The position numbers and the translations under genes are program-made. Below are positions 51,331 through 59,652 of a stretch of DNA of 64,000 bases, in pieces; the first letter of the stretch is position 1, and every line of letters begins with the position of its first letter. The notes under the pieces were generated by a model, which made no database searches, was not told where the DNA came from, and worked only from the letters and a program-made list of their open reading frames with translations. Source of the stretch: CAKSQL01 sp045649415 (lineage in GTDB: Bacteria; Bacillota; Clostridia; UBA1381); contig JAZRPY010000014.1 of NCBI GenBank assembly GCA_045649415.1, positions 1 to 64,000 of the forward strand, read 5' to 3'.

Positions 51331-52256
51331 GTGTATATTTAGGATTTGACACAAGTAATTATACTACTTCTGTGGCTGCATCGGACAATGGAGTCTTAAA
51401 GAGCAAGCGTAAACTTTTAGAGGTTTCAAAAGGTCAGCGTGGATTAAGACAAAGCGATGCAGTTTTTGCACATTTAAAGGCATTACCGACACTTTATAAG
51501 GAGCTGTTAAATGAGCTTGACATAAGCAACATAAAGGCAGTTGGAGTAAGCACCAGACCAAGAAATGTTGAAGGCTCATATATGCCCTGTTTTTTAACAG
51601 GTGAGGGGTATGCAAAAGTTGTGGCAGACACATTGAAGGTGCCATTATACACATTTTCTCATCAGGACGGACACATAATGGCAGGAGTGTTCTCGTCGGG
51701 GGAAATGGAGCTTTTGGAGGATGACTTTTTATCGGTTCATCTGTCGGGAGGAACAACTGAAATTTTAAAAAGCCGATACAATGGATATTCCTTCGATAAT
51801 GAAATTGTTGGTGGCACTAAGGACATAAGTGCAGGTCAGTTGATAGACAGAATTGGAGTTATGCTCGGCTTGGAATTTCCTTGTGGTAAGGAATTGGAAA
51901 AATTAGCAGAAGGTAGTAATAAAATTATAAAAACCAAGGTATCTGCAAAGGATGGATATATAAATTTTTCGGGTGCTGAAACACAATTGGGAAAAATGAT
52001 TGGTATAGAAAAGGATTCAGATATTGCAAGGGCAGTTTTTGAAAATATCAAGGAAGCACTATCTCTTTCCCTGATTGATATAATGAGGAAAACAAATATC
52101 AATAAGGTGCTTATGGTTGGGGGAGTTGCCTCAAACAGCCTTATTCGTGAGGAATTAGAAAAAAGAGTTTCGAAGGAAATATACTTTGCATCAAAGGAAT
52201 ATTCCTGTGACAATGCAACAGGGATTGCGTTGCTTGCAGAGAAAGGGGAAAAATAG
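51327..52256 (+). CDS. TsaD/Kae1-family paralog (peptidase M22-like)
   Basis: A 309-aa ASKHA-fold protein. The metal-binding HxxxH of TsaD is present as His112/His116 (HQDGH), along with LSGGTTE (~139-145) and VGGVASNSL near the C-terminus. However, it is shorter than housekeeping TsaD (about 340 aa), and the N-terminal part diverges (GFDTSNYTTS instead of GIETSCDET). It belongs to the clostridial glycoprotease-like set located next to nusB and xseA. It may have t6A-related activity or a different one; I would not name it tsaD. Confidence 0.85.
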   Translation: MSVYLGFDTSNYTTSVAASDNGVLKSKRKLLEVSKGQRGLRQSDAVFAHLKALPTLYKELLNELDISNIKAVGVSTRPRNVEGSYMPCFLTGEGYAKVVADTLKVPLYTFSHQDGHIMAGVFSSGEMELLEDDFLSVHLSGGTTEILKSRYNGYSFDNEIVGGTKDISAGQLIDRIGVMLGLEFPCGKELEKLAEGSNKIIKTKVSAKDGYINFSGAETQLGKMIGIEKDSDIARAVFENIKEALSLSLIDIMRKTNINKVLMVGGVASNSLIREELEKRVSKEIYFASKEYSCDNATGIALLAEKGEK

Positions 52257-52257
52257 T

Positions 52258-53439
52258 ATGGAGCCTAAGGTTGCAACAGTCAGCCAGATTAACAACTATA
52301 TAAAAAAGGTTATTGACAATAATCTTATATTAAATGACATATGGATAAAGGGTGAAATATCTAACTTTAAGCTCCATTATTCAGGACATATTTATGTAAC
52401 CTTAAAGGATGAGGGTGGAGTTTTAAAGGCAGTTATGTTCAAGGGTGCGGCCCAACATCTGCAATTTGCCCCTGAGGACGGAATGAAGGTTTTAGCAAGA
52501 GGCAGAATATCGGTTTACGAAGCAGGTGGCTCATATCAGTTGTATATAAACGAAATGATTCCTGATGGTGTGGGTGCATTGTATGTGGCATATGAGCAGT
52601 TGAAAAAGAAGCTTGAGGAGGAGGGCTTGTTCGACCAGGAGCATAAAAAACAAATTCCTCAATACCCTGAGAAAATCGGTGTAATCACTGCTACTACAGG
52701 TGCAGCAGTGAGGGACATTATAAATGTAATCACAAGGCGTTATCCCTATGCAGAGATTATTATATATCCTTCTTTGGTACAGGGTGACGGAGCGGCGTCG
52801 AACATAGTTGAGGGAATTGAATATTTTAATCGCACAAAGGAGATAGATACCTTGATTGTTGGCAGAGGTGGAGGCTCGATAGAGGATTTGTGGGCATTTA
52901 ATGAGGAGATTGTTGCCCGTGCGATATACGAATCCCAAATCCCTGTAATTTCAGCAGTAGGACACGAAACGGATTTCACAATTGCAGATTTTGTGGCAGA
53001 TTTAAGAGCACCAACCCCGTCTGCAGCAGCAGAAATAGCAGTTCCGTCACAGATGGAATTGTTATCAAAAATCGGGATGATGGAGCAGAGGTTGAAAACC
53101 TCATTGGTAAGAGGTGTAGAGAACAGGCGTTTAAAGCTTGATGGACTCACCTTGCGTGACCCGAGAGAAAAAATTGGTGACTATATAATAACTATCGACA
53201 ATCTTGAAAAGAGGTTGCAGAACGCATTTCGTATGAAGCAGCTTGTGAGGAAGGAAATGCTTTCAAGGGTGTGTGCAAAGTTAGAGGCACTAAGTCCCCT
53301 GAAGGTTATGGCAAGAGGCTATGCAATCCCAGTCGCCGACTCGGGAGAGATTATCAAGTCAGCATCAACAATGAAGAAAAATGATGAATTCAATTTGAAA
53401 TTTGCAGACGGAGAAAGACATTGCTCTGTGATAGATTAA
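52258..53439 (+). CDS. xseA: Exodeoxyribonuclease VII large subunit
   Basis: A 393-aa subunit of the single-strand exonuclease ExoVII. N-terminal OB fold (TVSQINNYIKKVI, IWIKGEISNFK), then the nuclease core with the family block VGRGGGSIEDLWAFNEE near 200 and GHETDFTIADFVADLRAPTPSAAAE split around 240-265, and a helical C-terminus for XseB. The start is ATG 52258, directly after the preceding stop with GGGG upstream; an earlier frame opening at 52186 lies inside the previous gene. Confidence 0.95.
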   Translation: MEPKVATVSQINNYIKKVIDNNLILNDIWIKGEISNFKLHYSGHIYVTLKDEGGVLKAVMFKGAAQHLQFAPEDGMKVLARGRISVYEAGGSYQLYINEMIPDGVGALYVAYEQLKKKLEEEGLFDQEHKKQIPQYPEKIGVITATTGAAVRDIINVITRRYPYAEIIIYPSLVQGDGAASNIVEGIEYFNRTKEIDTLIVGRGGGSIEDLWAFNEEIVARAIYESQIPVISAVGHETDFTIADFVADLRAPTPSAAAEIAVPSQMELLSKIGMMEQRLKTSLVRGVENRRLKLDGLTLRDPREKIGDYIITIDNLEKRLQNAFRMKQLVRKEMLSRVCAKLEALSPLKVMARGYAIPVADSGEIIKSASTMKKNDEFNLKFADGERHCSVID

Positions 53440-53463
53440 AAGCTTGAAAGGAAGATGAAAACT

Positions 53464-53694
53464 ATGGCAAAAGGATTTGAAGAATCAATTAAGGAGCTTG
53501 AATTGGTAGTTGAAAAGCTTGAAAGTGGTGACGCTACCTTAGACGAGTCTTTGGAGTATTTTGAAAAGGGAATAAAGCTTTCAAAGAGTTGCCAGAAAAT
53601 GCTTGATGAGGCAGAGAAAAAGGTATCTGTTTTGTTGGCAAACAGTGATGGGGAATTGGAAAAGAAGAATTTCATTCGAGAAGAGGAAGAATAA
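53464..53694 (+). CDS. xseB: Exodeoxyribonuclease VII small subunit
   Basis: A 76-aa helical protein: FEESIKELELVVEKLESGD followed by LDESLEYFEKGIKLSKSCQ, the XseB pattern. Several copies bind each XseA. An ATG at 53455 sits too close to the AGGAAG site; the ATG at 53464 gives the family-like MAKGFEES start. It shares one base with the ispA start (TAATG). Confidence 0.93.
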   Translation: MAKGFEESIKELELVVEKLESGDATLDESLEYFEKGIKLSKSCQKMLDEAEKKVSVLLANSDGELEKKNFIREEEE

Positions 53695-54581
53695 TGAACT
53701 TTCAGTCAGATTTTATAAAAATGCAGAAGCTTGTTGAGGATGAGCTAAAAAAGTATATGGACATTAGGAAAATACCTCAGCAAAGAATTTTTGATGCTAT
53801 GTCATATAGCTTGTTGGCAGGTGGAAAAAGATTAAGACCCGTTATAATGCTTTATGCCGCAAAAATGTGTGGAGGGGATATAGGAAGTGTGTTGCCCTTT
53901 GCCTGTGCGATGGAGATGATTCACACATATTCCTTAATCCACGACGATTTACCTTGTATGGACAATGACGATTTAAGACGAGGAAAACCCACCAACCACA
54001 AAATGTTTGACGAGGAAACTGCAGTTTTGGCAGGAGATGCATTATTGAATATGGCATTTGAGATAACAAGCAGTATGGCAAATAGTGATATTCCTGCAGA
54101 CAGGATTTTAAGGGCAATCTCTGTGATATCAAGGTCAAGTGGTGCATTTGGGATGATTGGTGGACAGATGATTGATATTGAAAGTGAAAACAAAAAAATC
54201 TCCATTGAGGAGTTGAAGCATCTTCATTCCCTAAAAACAGGTGCAATAATAAGAGCATCGGGAGTAGTGGGTGCGATTTTATCAGGTGCAGACGAGGAAG
54301 CTATAAAAAAGGTGGACGAGTATTGCGATAATCTTGGAATAGCATTTCAGATTCAGGATGATATTTTAGATGTTGAGGGTAGTGCTGAAAAGTTAGGAAA
54401 GCCTATAGGAAGCGACATAGAAAACGATAAAAACACCTATGTTTCTCTGTCGTCAATCGAGGAGGCGAAGGATATGGTTGTGATTTACACCAACAAAGCA
54501 ATTGAGGCATTGGAGTGCTTTGGGGATAAAAAGGAGTATTTGTGTCAATTGGCGCTCACGCTTGTGGGCAGAGAAATCTAA
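53694..54581 (+). CDS. ispA: Farnesyl diphosphate synthase, short-chain prenyltransferase
   Basis: A 295-aa isoprenyl diphosphate synthase. Substrate-binding Asp-rich motifs: HDDLPCMD (Asp84, Asp85, Asp90) and IQDDILD near 218; GGKRLRP (43-49) binds IPP. It supplies C15-PP for undecaprenyl phosphate and other isoprenoids. The xseA-xseB-ispA order is conserved in Firmicutes. Chain length (C15 versus C20) is inferred from family. Confidence 0.94.
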   Translation: MNFQSDFIKMQKLVEDELKKYMDIRKIPQQRIFDAMSYSLLAGGKRLRPVIMLYAAKMCGGDIGSVLPFACAMEMIHTYSLIHDDLPCMDNDDLRRGKPTNHKMFDEETAVLAGDALLNMAFEITSSMANSDIPADRILRAISVISRSSGAFGMIGGQMIDIESENKKISIEELKHLHSLKTGAIIRASGVVGAILSGADEEAIKKVDEYCDNLGIAFQIQDDILDVEGSAEKLGKPIGSDIENDKNTYVSLSSIEEAKDMVVIYTNKAIEALECFGDKKEYLCQLALTLVGREI

Positions 54582-54593
54582 AAGGAGAATTAT

Positions 54594-55034
54594 ATGGCAG
54601 ATTATTTCAAAAACTCTATATTTGTAACAGCTATTTTGTCGTGGTTTGTGGCACAGGTAATCAAAGTTATTTTAGTACTTTTGATTGAAAAAAAGCTTGA
54701 TTTCAGACGATTGATAGGGTCAGGTGGAATGCCAAGCTCACATTCATCCTTCGTAGTGAGCTTAGCAACGAGTGTTGGCTTGGTGGAAGGTTTTTCAAGC
54801 TCTATATTTGCACTTTCTGTTGTTTTTGCCCTTGTGGTTATGTATGATGCAGCAGGGGTGAGGCGCGCTGCAGGGAAACAGGCAAAAATCCTCAATAAAA
54901 TGGTCGAGGAATGGGGAAAAGAAGAGTTTTATGAAACAGGAAAAAAACTAAAAGAACTGTTAGGACATACTCCGTTTGAAGTATTCCTTGGTGCAATTCT
55001 TGGAATTGTGATAGCTATGATAAGACATTTTTAA
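54594..55034 (+). CDS. Divergent PAP2 family membrane protein
   Basis: A 146-aa membrane protein of the divergent PAP2 (acid phosphatase/haloperoxidase-related) family. The GGMPSSHSSFVVSLATSVG block (42-60) carries the phosphatase-like SxH signature, and later MYDAAGVRRAAGKQA is family-typical. About four hydrophobic segments. Placement after ispA suggests a lipid or prenyl phosphate substrate, but this is inference. AAGGAG precedes ATG. Confidence 0.9.
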   Translation: MADYFKNSIFVTAILSWFVAQVIKVILVLLIEKKLDFRRLIGSGGMPSSHSSFVVSLATSVGLVEGFSSSIFALSVVFALVVMYDAAGVRRAAGKQAKILNKMVEEWGKEEFYETGKKLKELLGHTPFEVFLGAILGIVIAMIRHF

Positions 55035-55051
55035 ATATAATGAGGTAGTAT

Positions 55052-55573
55052 ATGATAATTAGAAAAGCAAGCACGAAAGATGTGGATAGTGTAGAGAAAA
55101 TATATTCCCTTATTCATGATTTGGAAGAGAAAAATATAACAACAATAGGTTGGAAAAGAGAAATTTATCCCACCTTAAAAACTGCTCTGATGGCAGTTGA
55201 GAGAGATGATTTATTTGTGATGGAGGAGAATGGAAAAATTGTTGCATCTGCCATTATAAATCAAAATCAGGTGCCCGAATATAAGGATTGTAATTGGGGA
55301 TTTGATGCATCGCCTGACGAGGTTATGGTACTCCACACTCTTGTGGTTTCTCCTGAAAGTTCTAATATGGGGTATGGAAAAGCATTTGTGAAATTTTATG
55401 AGGATTATGCTTTAGAAAATGGGTGTAGATATCTAAGAATGGACACAAATGAGAAAAACCTGCGAGCAAGAGAAATCTATAAGAAATTAGGGTATAAGGA
55501 GCCACAAATTGTTGATTGTTGCTTTAATGGAATAGAGGGAGTAAGGCTTGTGTGCCTTGAGAAGAAACTATAA
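55052..55573 (+). CDS. GNAT-family N-acetyltransferase
   Basis: A 173-aa acetyltransferase. The acetyl-CoA-binding motif A region is VLHTLVVSPESSNMGYGKAFVKF (split ~92-114), followed by RMDTNEKNLRAREIYKKLGY, a typical GNAT motif B. Substrate unknown. It is last in the nusB cluster and ends at a strong bidirectional terminator. Confidence 0.9.
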   Translation: MIIRKASTKDVDSVEKIYSLIHDLEEKNITTIGWKREIYPTLKTALMAVERDDLFVMEENGKIVASAIINQNQVPEYKDCNWGFDASPDEVMVLHTLVVSPESSNMGYGKAFVKFYEDYALENGCRYLRMDTNEKNLRAREIYKKLGYKEPQIVDCCFNGIEGVRLVCLEKKL

Positions 55574-55610
55574 AAGGGTAATGAGAAGATTATTTCTCAT
55601 TGCCCTTTTT
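55572..55610. terminator. Bidirectional terminator between GNAT and TepA-like genes
   Basis: A 16-bp stem with one wobble, arms 55572-55587 and 55594-55609, loop of six, A run and T run on the two sides. The 3' end of the minus-strand TepA-like gene (stop at 55590) lies inside it. Confidence 0.9.
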
Positions 55611-56306
55611 GTTATGCTTTTTCTTTTTTAATTTTATAAGAGTATTCAGCTTTGAAAGGGCATCAGAAACCCCGCCTACCTTATCAATCAGTCCACAATT
55701 CACTGCATCCTTTCCAAGCAGTACAGTCCCCATATCTGTTGCCATTTCATCGGTTGTGAGCATAAGCTCTTTAAACTTTTCAAAGGATATATTCGAGTTA
55801 TCAACAACAAAACGAATAATCCTGTCTTGCATTCTATTAAGATACTTAAACATCTGGCTCACACTTAATATTGTCCCATTCATTCTCAATGGGTGAATAG
55901 TCATAGTGGCAGAGGGTGCTATAAATGAATAGTCTGATGCAACTGCTAAGGGTACACCAATACTATGCCCACCACCAAGCACAAGTGAAACGGTAGGCTT
56001 TTTCATCCCTGAAATCATTTCTGCAATTGCAAGACCTGCCTCAACATCCCCTCCCATAGTATTCAATAAAATAAGCATTCCGTCGATTTCATCGTCCTCC
56101 TCAACTGCCACAAGCTGAGGGAGAATATGCTCATATTTGGTGGTTTTGCTTTGATTTGGCAATATATCATGACCTTCAATCTGACCTATTATAGTCAAAC
56201 AATAGATACTCTTGTTTTTGCTTTTTGTTTGCACCGAGCCGATATCATTTATCTGCTCCATTGTGTCCTTTTGGTTTGAATTTTGTTCCTTGTCATTATC
56301 TTTCAT
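55590..56306 (-). CDS. ClpP-class serine protease, TepA-like
   Basis: A 238-aa ClpP-fold protein. Ser115 (GGGHSIG) and His138 (TMTIHPLRM) are in the usual positions for the catalytic Ser and His. It is close to Bacillus TepA/YmfB, associated with protein export or spore proteins, and has a charged Gln/Lys-rich N-terminus in place of a signal peptide. A start at 56360 has no ribosome site; ATG 56306 follows GAGGA and is chosen. It stands alone on the minus strand. Protease substrates unknown. Confidence 0.9.
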   Translation of the reverse strand: MKDNDKEQNSNQKDTMEQINDIGSVQTKSKNKSIYCLTIIGQIEGHDILPNQSKTTKYEHILPQLVAVEEDDEIDGMLILLNTMGGDVEAGLAIAEMISGMKKPTVSLVLGGGHSIGVPLAVASDYSFIAPSATMTIHPLRMNGTILSVSQMFKYLNRMQDRIIRFVVDNSNISFEKFKELMLTTDEMATDMGTVLLGKDAVNCGLIDKVGGVSDALSKLNTLIKLKKKKHNKKGNEK

Positions 56307-56370
56307 TAAAAAATTGTCCTCTCTTTTAAATATATGAATTAGTATTTGCAATTTTATCATTCATTTATTC

Positions 56371-56399
56371 TTGTAATATGGAAAAACCTGTGGTATAAT
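56371..56399 (+). promoter_or_regulatory. Promoter-like sequence reading into the hairpin element
   Basis: TTGTAA (56371-56376), 17 bases, TATAAT (56394-56399). It would transcribe the element in the direction of metA. Whether it is active is unknown. Confidence 0.5.
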
Positions 56400-56757
56400 G
56401 AATTCATCGAAGATGAATTCAGCTAAGGTTGCCTTACGGCACAGTGGCAAACTTAACTTCACTTTGAAATTTAGTTCAAAACTTCACCAAAAAGTTTGTC
56501 ATCTAAGTTATGCACTCTTAATAGCGTTGCATGAGCAACGCAGCGATATGAATTCTTGCAAATTCTCGATATGTCTTGCAGACTCGATATGTACTGTTGC
56601 ATTCGATATGTCGATAACGCGATGAGAATTCATATCATATCGAGTTTGAGCGAAGCTAAAACATATCGATTTACGAAGTAAAATATCGAGCAGACTTTAG
56701 TCTGCATATCGACAAAATTTTTTGTCCCTAACTTGACAAATTCATATAATTCATTTA
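56394..56757 (+). repeat. Structured multibranched hairpin element, noncoding
   Basis: The element is built of short hairpins joined by TCGATATG on the left and ATATCGA on the right. Examples: GAATTCATC/GATGAATTC near 56400-56420, GCGTTGC (56524-56530)/GCAACGC (56535-56541), GCAGAC (56690-56695)/GTCTGC (56700-56705), and GACAAAA (56711-56717)/TTTTGTC (56720-56726). A long-range 12-bp pair joins 56545-56556 with 56625-56636. The ends share AATGAATT and AATTCATT in inverted orientation. From memory it resembles dispersed intergenic elements of gut Clostridia, which I cannot verify. It fills most of the gap before metA and contains no convincing gene. Confidence 0.75.
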
Positions 56758-56826
56758 CAAAAATAATTGATTACAAGAACAAGATATAATTTATTCTAAT
56801 AAAAAGACAAGGAGTTGAAGAAAGGT

Positions 56827-57744
56827 ATGCCGATAAAAGTACCTGACAATCTGCCGGCAACCAAGCAGTTAAGAGCAGAAAATATATTTGTTATGAGTGA
56901 AAGAAAGGCTATGCATCAGGACATTCGTCCATTAAAGATTGCAATTGTCAATCTCATGCCTACCAAAATCACCACAGAAACTCAGCTTTTAAGACTTTTG
57001 GGAAACTCTCCCTTGCAGGTGGATTTTGATTTTATAACTATGAGAACTCACAAATCAAAAAACACGCCTCACGAGCATTTAAAGGAGTTTTATAAGTCCT
57101 TTGAGGATATAAAAAATTCAAGGTATGACGGAATGATTATAACGGGAGCGCCTGTTGAGAATTTGGATTTTGAAGAGGTGGATTATTGGGATGAGCTTCT
57201 GGAGATAATGGAGTGGACAAAAACTCATGTTACCTCAACTCTGCATATTTGTTGGGCTGCTCAGGCAGGACTCTATTACCATTATGGAGTACCAAAGTAC
57301 TCCTTAGACAAGAAACTGTCGGGAGTTTTTAAGCATAAGGTGAACAGAAAAACTGCCAAACTTGTGCGTGGGTTCGATAATGAATTTTATGCTCCACATT
57401 CAAGATACACAGAGGTGAGAAGTGAGGATATAAAAAAACATAAGGAGCTTGAAATTCTTGCAGAATCTGAGGAGGCAGGAATTTATATAGTATTCACTAA
57501 GGGTGGGAGAAGAATTTTTGTTACAGGGCATTCGGAGTATGATGCCGACACCCTTTCAAATGAGTATAAGCGTGATTTAGATAATGGCATAAATCCTGAA
57601 ATACCAAAGCACTATTTTCCTGACGACAATCCTTCAAAAACACCGATTGTCCGTTGGAGAAGCCATGCCAATCTGTTGTTTTCGAACTGGCTTAATTATT
57701 TCGTTTATCAGATTACACCTTATGACATTGATACGATAAAATAA
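56827..57744 (+). CDS. metA: Homoserine O-acetyltransferase MetA
   Basis: A 305-aa acyltransferase that activates homoserine for methionine synthesis. Catalytic Cys142 (ICWAAQ), His235 and Glu237 (GHSEYD) fall on exactly the E. coli MetA numbering. Residue 111 is Glu, which in this family is associated with acetyl-CoA rather than succinyl-CoA (Gly) use. The start is ATG 56827, giving the family-typical MPIKVPDNLPA; a TTG at 56815 is less likely. GGAG lies 12 bases upstream. Single gene; no SAM riboswitch is evident before it. Confidence 0.93.
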   Translation: MPIKVPDNLPATKQLRAENIFVMSERKAMHQDIRPLKIAIVNLMPTKITTETQLLRLLGNSPLQVDFDFITMRTHKSKNTPHEHLKEFYKSFEDIKNSRYDGMIITGAPVENLDFEEVDYWDELLEIMEWTKTHVTSTLHICWAAQAGLYYHYGVPKYSLDKKLSGVFKHKVNRKTAKLVRGFDNEFYAPHSRYTEVRSEDIKKHKELEILAESEEAGIYIVFTKGGRRIFVTGHSEYDADTLSNEYKRDLDNGINPEIPKHYFPDDNPSKTPIVRWRSHANLLFSNWLNYFVYQITPYDIDTIK

Positions 57745-57906
57745 AGCATTTACTCTGTTTTTATATTGTCTATTGATAGCAAGGTAAAATAAGGAGTGTT
57801 TAATTGCTCAAATAATCCTTCTGTACAACGAATAGTTTTTCATACATTGGCGTTTTTTGGATTTATTTTCAAACTCAAACATAAAATTATCTTTAAAAAA
57901 ATATTC

Positions 57907-57935
57907 TTGACTTTATTATAGTTTATTTATATAAT
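57907..57935 (+). promoter_or_regulatory. Promoter of nagA
   Basis: TTGACT (57907-57912), 17 bases, TATAAT (57930-57935). The spacer 57745-57906 shows no gene. Confidence 0.7.
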
Positions 57936-58019
57936 CAATAACATAACTTACACATGGCTATATTATTGATAAAAAGAATGAAATATAACAATAGGAAAGG
58001 CAATCAAAAGAGGGTAAAT

Positions 58020-59084
58020 ATGAAAAAAACGATTTTTAAAAATTTAATATACAAGGGCGAAAATGTTGACATTGTTTCCGTTGGAGGAAAGATTGAAAAA
58101 ATCGGCAAGGTTTCAGAAGATGGAATTGATTTTGGCGGTCTTAGAGTCTATCCCGGACTTGTGGACATTCACAGTCATGGAATGGGTGGAGTGGACACTA
58201 TGGATTGTGACCTAGAGCCATTGGCAAGATATATGGCAGAGAACGGAACAACCACCTTTTACCCCACTGCTATGACAGGCTCACCTGAGGCTTTAGAAAG
58301 GGTTTTAAATTCTAAAATTCCTGTGGGATATTCAAAAATTCCCGGTTTTCATATGGAAGGACCATTCATAAATAAAAAATATTGTGGAGCACAAAATTGT
58401 GAGTTTATACGAAAGCCAACCGATGAATTCTATGGGAAAGAAAATATAAAAATAGTAACTGTTGCACCTGAGATAGATGGTGCGATGGAGTTTATTGAAA
58501 AGATTGATGCAGTTGTGTCTGTTGGTCATAGCTCTGCTGACTATGATTGTGTTAAAATGGCAAGCCAAAAGGGAGTAAGGTGCGTAACCCACATCCTTAA
58601 CGCCATGGCACCATTTCATCACAGAGAACCGTCGATTATGGGAGCTGCCTATGACTGTAATATGTATATCCAGGTGATTTGCGATGGAGAGCATATTCAT
58701 CCTTCAGTTATCAGGGTTTTATATAATCTATTTGGTGCAGAAAGAATGATTTTAATAAGTGACTCCATGAGAGCAACACTGTTAAAGGACGGAGAGTATG
58801 ATTTAGGTGGCTTGGAAATCGATGTTAAAAATAAAATTGCAAGAACAAAGGATGGGGCGTTAGCAGGAAGCACAGCTACCCTATACAATTGTGTTATGAA
58901 GGCAATTGAATTTGGAATTGACATTGAGGACGCTTTCAAGATGGCATCCGAAACTCCTGCAAGGCTTATGGGAATAAATTGTGGCAGGATAGAGGAAGGA
59001 TATGACTGTGATTTGCTTGTGTTGAATGATGACAATTCAATAAACAAGGTAATAATAGATGGAGAGATAAAAAATCAGGAGTAA
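58020..59084 (+). CDS. nagA: N-acetylglucosamine-6-phosphate deacetylase
   Basis: A 354-aa amidohydrolase that deacetylates GlcNAc-6-P, feeding amino sugar catabolism or wall recycling. Metal and catalytic residues are visible: HSH (51-53), Glu113 (HMEGPF), His170 (GHSSA), His191 (THILNAM), His227 and Asp248 (SDSM). The start is ATG 58020 after AGAGGG; an upstream frame from 57954 is unlikely. No nagB or PTS gene is adjacent. The stop is part of the following terminator. Confidence 0.94.
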   Translation: MKKTIFKNLIYKGENVDIVSVGGKIEKIGKVSEDGIDFGGLRVYPGLVDIHSHGMGGVDTMDCDLEPLARYMAENGTTTFYPTAMTGSPEALERVLNSKIPVGYSKIPGFHMEGPFINKKYCGAQNCEFIRKPTDEFYGKENIKIVTVAPEIDGAMEFIEKIDAVVSVGHSSADYDCVKMASQKGVRCVTHILNAMAPFHHREPSIMGAAYDCNMYIQVICDGEHIHPSVIRVLYNLFGAERMILISDSMRATLLKDGEYDLGGLEIDVKNKIARTKDGALAGSTATLYNCVMKAIEFGIDIEDAFKMASETPARLMGINCGRIEEGYDCDLLVLNDDNSINKVIIDGEIKNQE

Positions 59085-59100
59085 TACTCCTGATTTTTTT
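59071..59100 (+). terminator. Terminator of nagA
   Basis: Twelve-base arms 59071-59082 and 59086-59097 with a three-base loop and T run; the nagA stop codon lies in the loop. Confidence 0.87.
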
Positions 59101-59148
59101 AAAAATAAAATTTTTACACCTTTGTTTTAAAAACAAAGGGAAGCAAAT

Positions 59149-59313
59149 AGTTTACATAATACAGTTTACAAATAACTTACAGGAATTTCACTATCCACGC
59201 TATCCACATAGTTATCCACACTTTTGGTGTAAAAAACAAGAGAATAATAGGCTTTTTTATTAAAAATGGGTGCAAAAGTAAAAAGTTGTCCACATCTATA
59301 TAGTTTACATAAT
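59149..59313 (+). other. Cluster of DnaA-box-like sequences
   Basis: CTATCCACG (59191-59199), CTATCCACA (59200-59208), a perfect TTATCCACA (59212-59220) and TTGTCCACA (59286-59294), all on one strand within 104 bases. They are bracketed by two copies of AGTTTACATAAT (59149-59160 and 59302-59313), with a related AGTTTACA at 59163. An AT-rich stretch lies between the boxes. No dnaA, dnaN or rpmH is nearby, so this is more likely a DnaA-binding regulatory or titration region than oriC. Confidence 0.55.
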
Positions 59314-59360
59314 TATATAAAATGGTAAAAATGAAACTAAAATTAAGGTGTTTTAAATAT

Positions 59361-59652
59361 CTCTCTGTCCGAGATAAATATTGGTGAGAAAAAATTATAC
59401 ACTTTTAAAGATAATTATGAATAAACGGGTCTAACACCCACAGAAATAATTATGTTCTTTTACAAAAACAATTTTTGTAGGGGGACATGTTATGACTGAT
59501 TTCAATTCCAATTTGTTGAACTGAATAACACATACTGACCCATAGGGGCGATGTTGAAATACACCTTGCCCCTTTTCATTTGCCTACGAGCATTCATAGA
59601 AAATGAATAAAAAGGTCAGTTATGCACACCAATACTTATCTCGGACAGAGAC
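59361..59652. mobile_element. MITE with 26-bp terminal inverted repeats and 8-bp target duplication
   Basis: The ends at 59361-59386 and 59627-59652 are inverted repeats matching at 24 of 26 bases (core CTGTCCGAGATAA). Immediately outside both ends is the same 8-mer TTAAATAT (59353-59360 and 59653-59660), the footprint of transposition. The 292-bp interior has no transposase or other ORF but contains hairpins, for example TACAAAAA/TTTTTGTA (59461-59468/59472-59479) and AGGGGC/GCCCCT (59544-59549/59568-59573). An 8-bp duplication is known for several families, including IS1595, IS6, IS66 and IS256; the parent is not identifiable here. Confidence 0.82.

Noticed and set aside
56398..56625. A 75-codon open frame inside the hairpin element
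   Set aside because: It has no ribosome binding site, and its sequence is dictated by the hairpin modules. Such frames across structured repeats are usually spurious.
56359..56757. Target-site duplication around the hairpin element (ATTCATTTA at 56359 and 56749)
   Set aside because: The right copy overlaps the element's own end and the left copy is 27 bases away from the structural start, so it does not behave like a true duplication.
59149..59313. Chromosomal origin (oriC)
   Set aside because: DnaA boxes are present, but dnaA, dnaN, rpmH or similar markers are absent and gene direction does not switch here.
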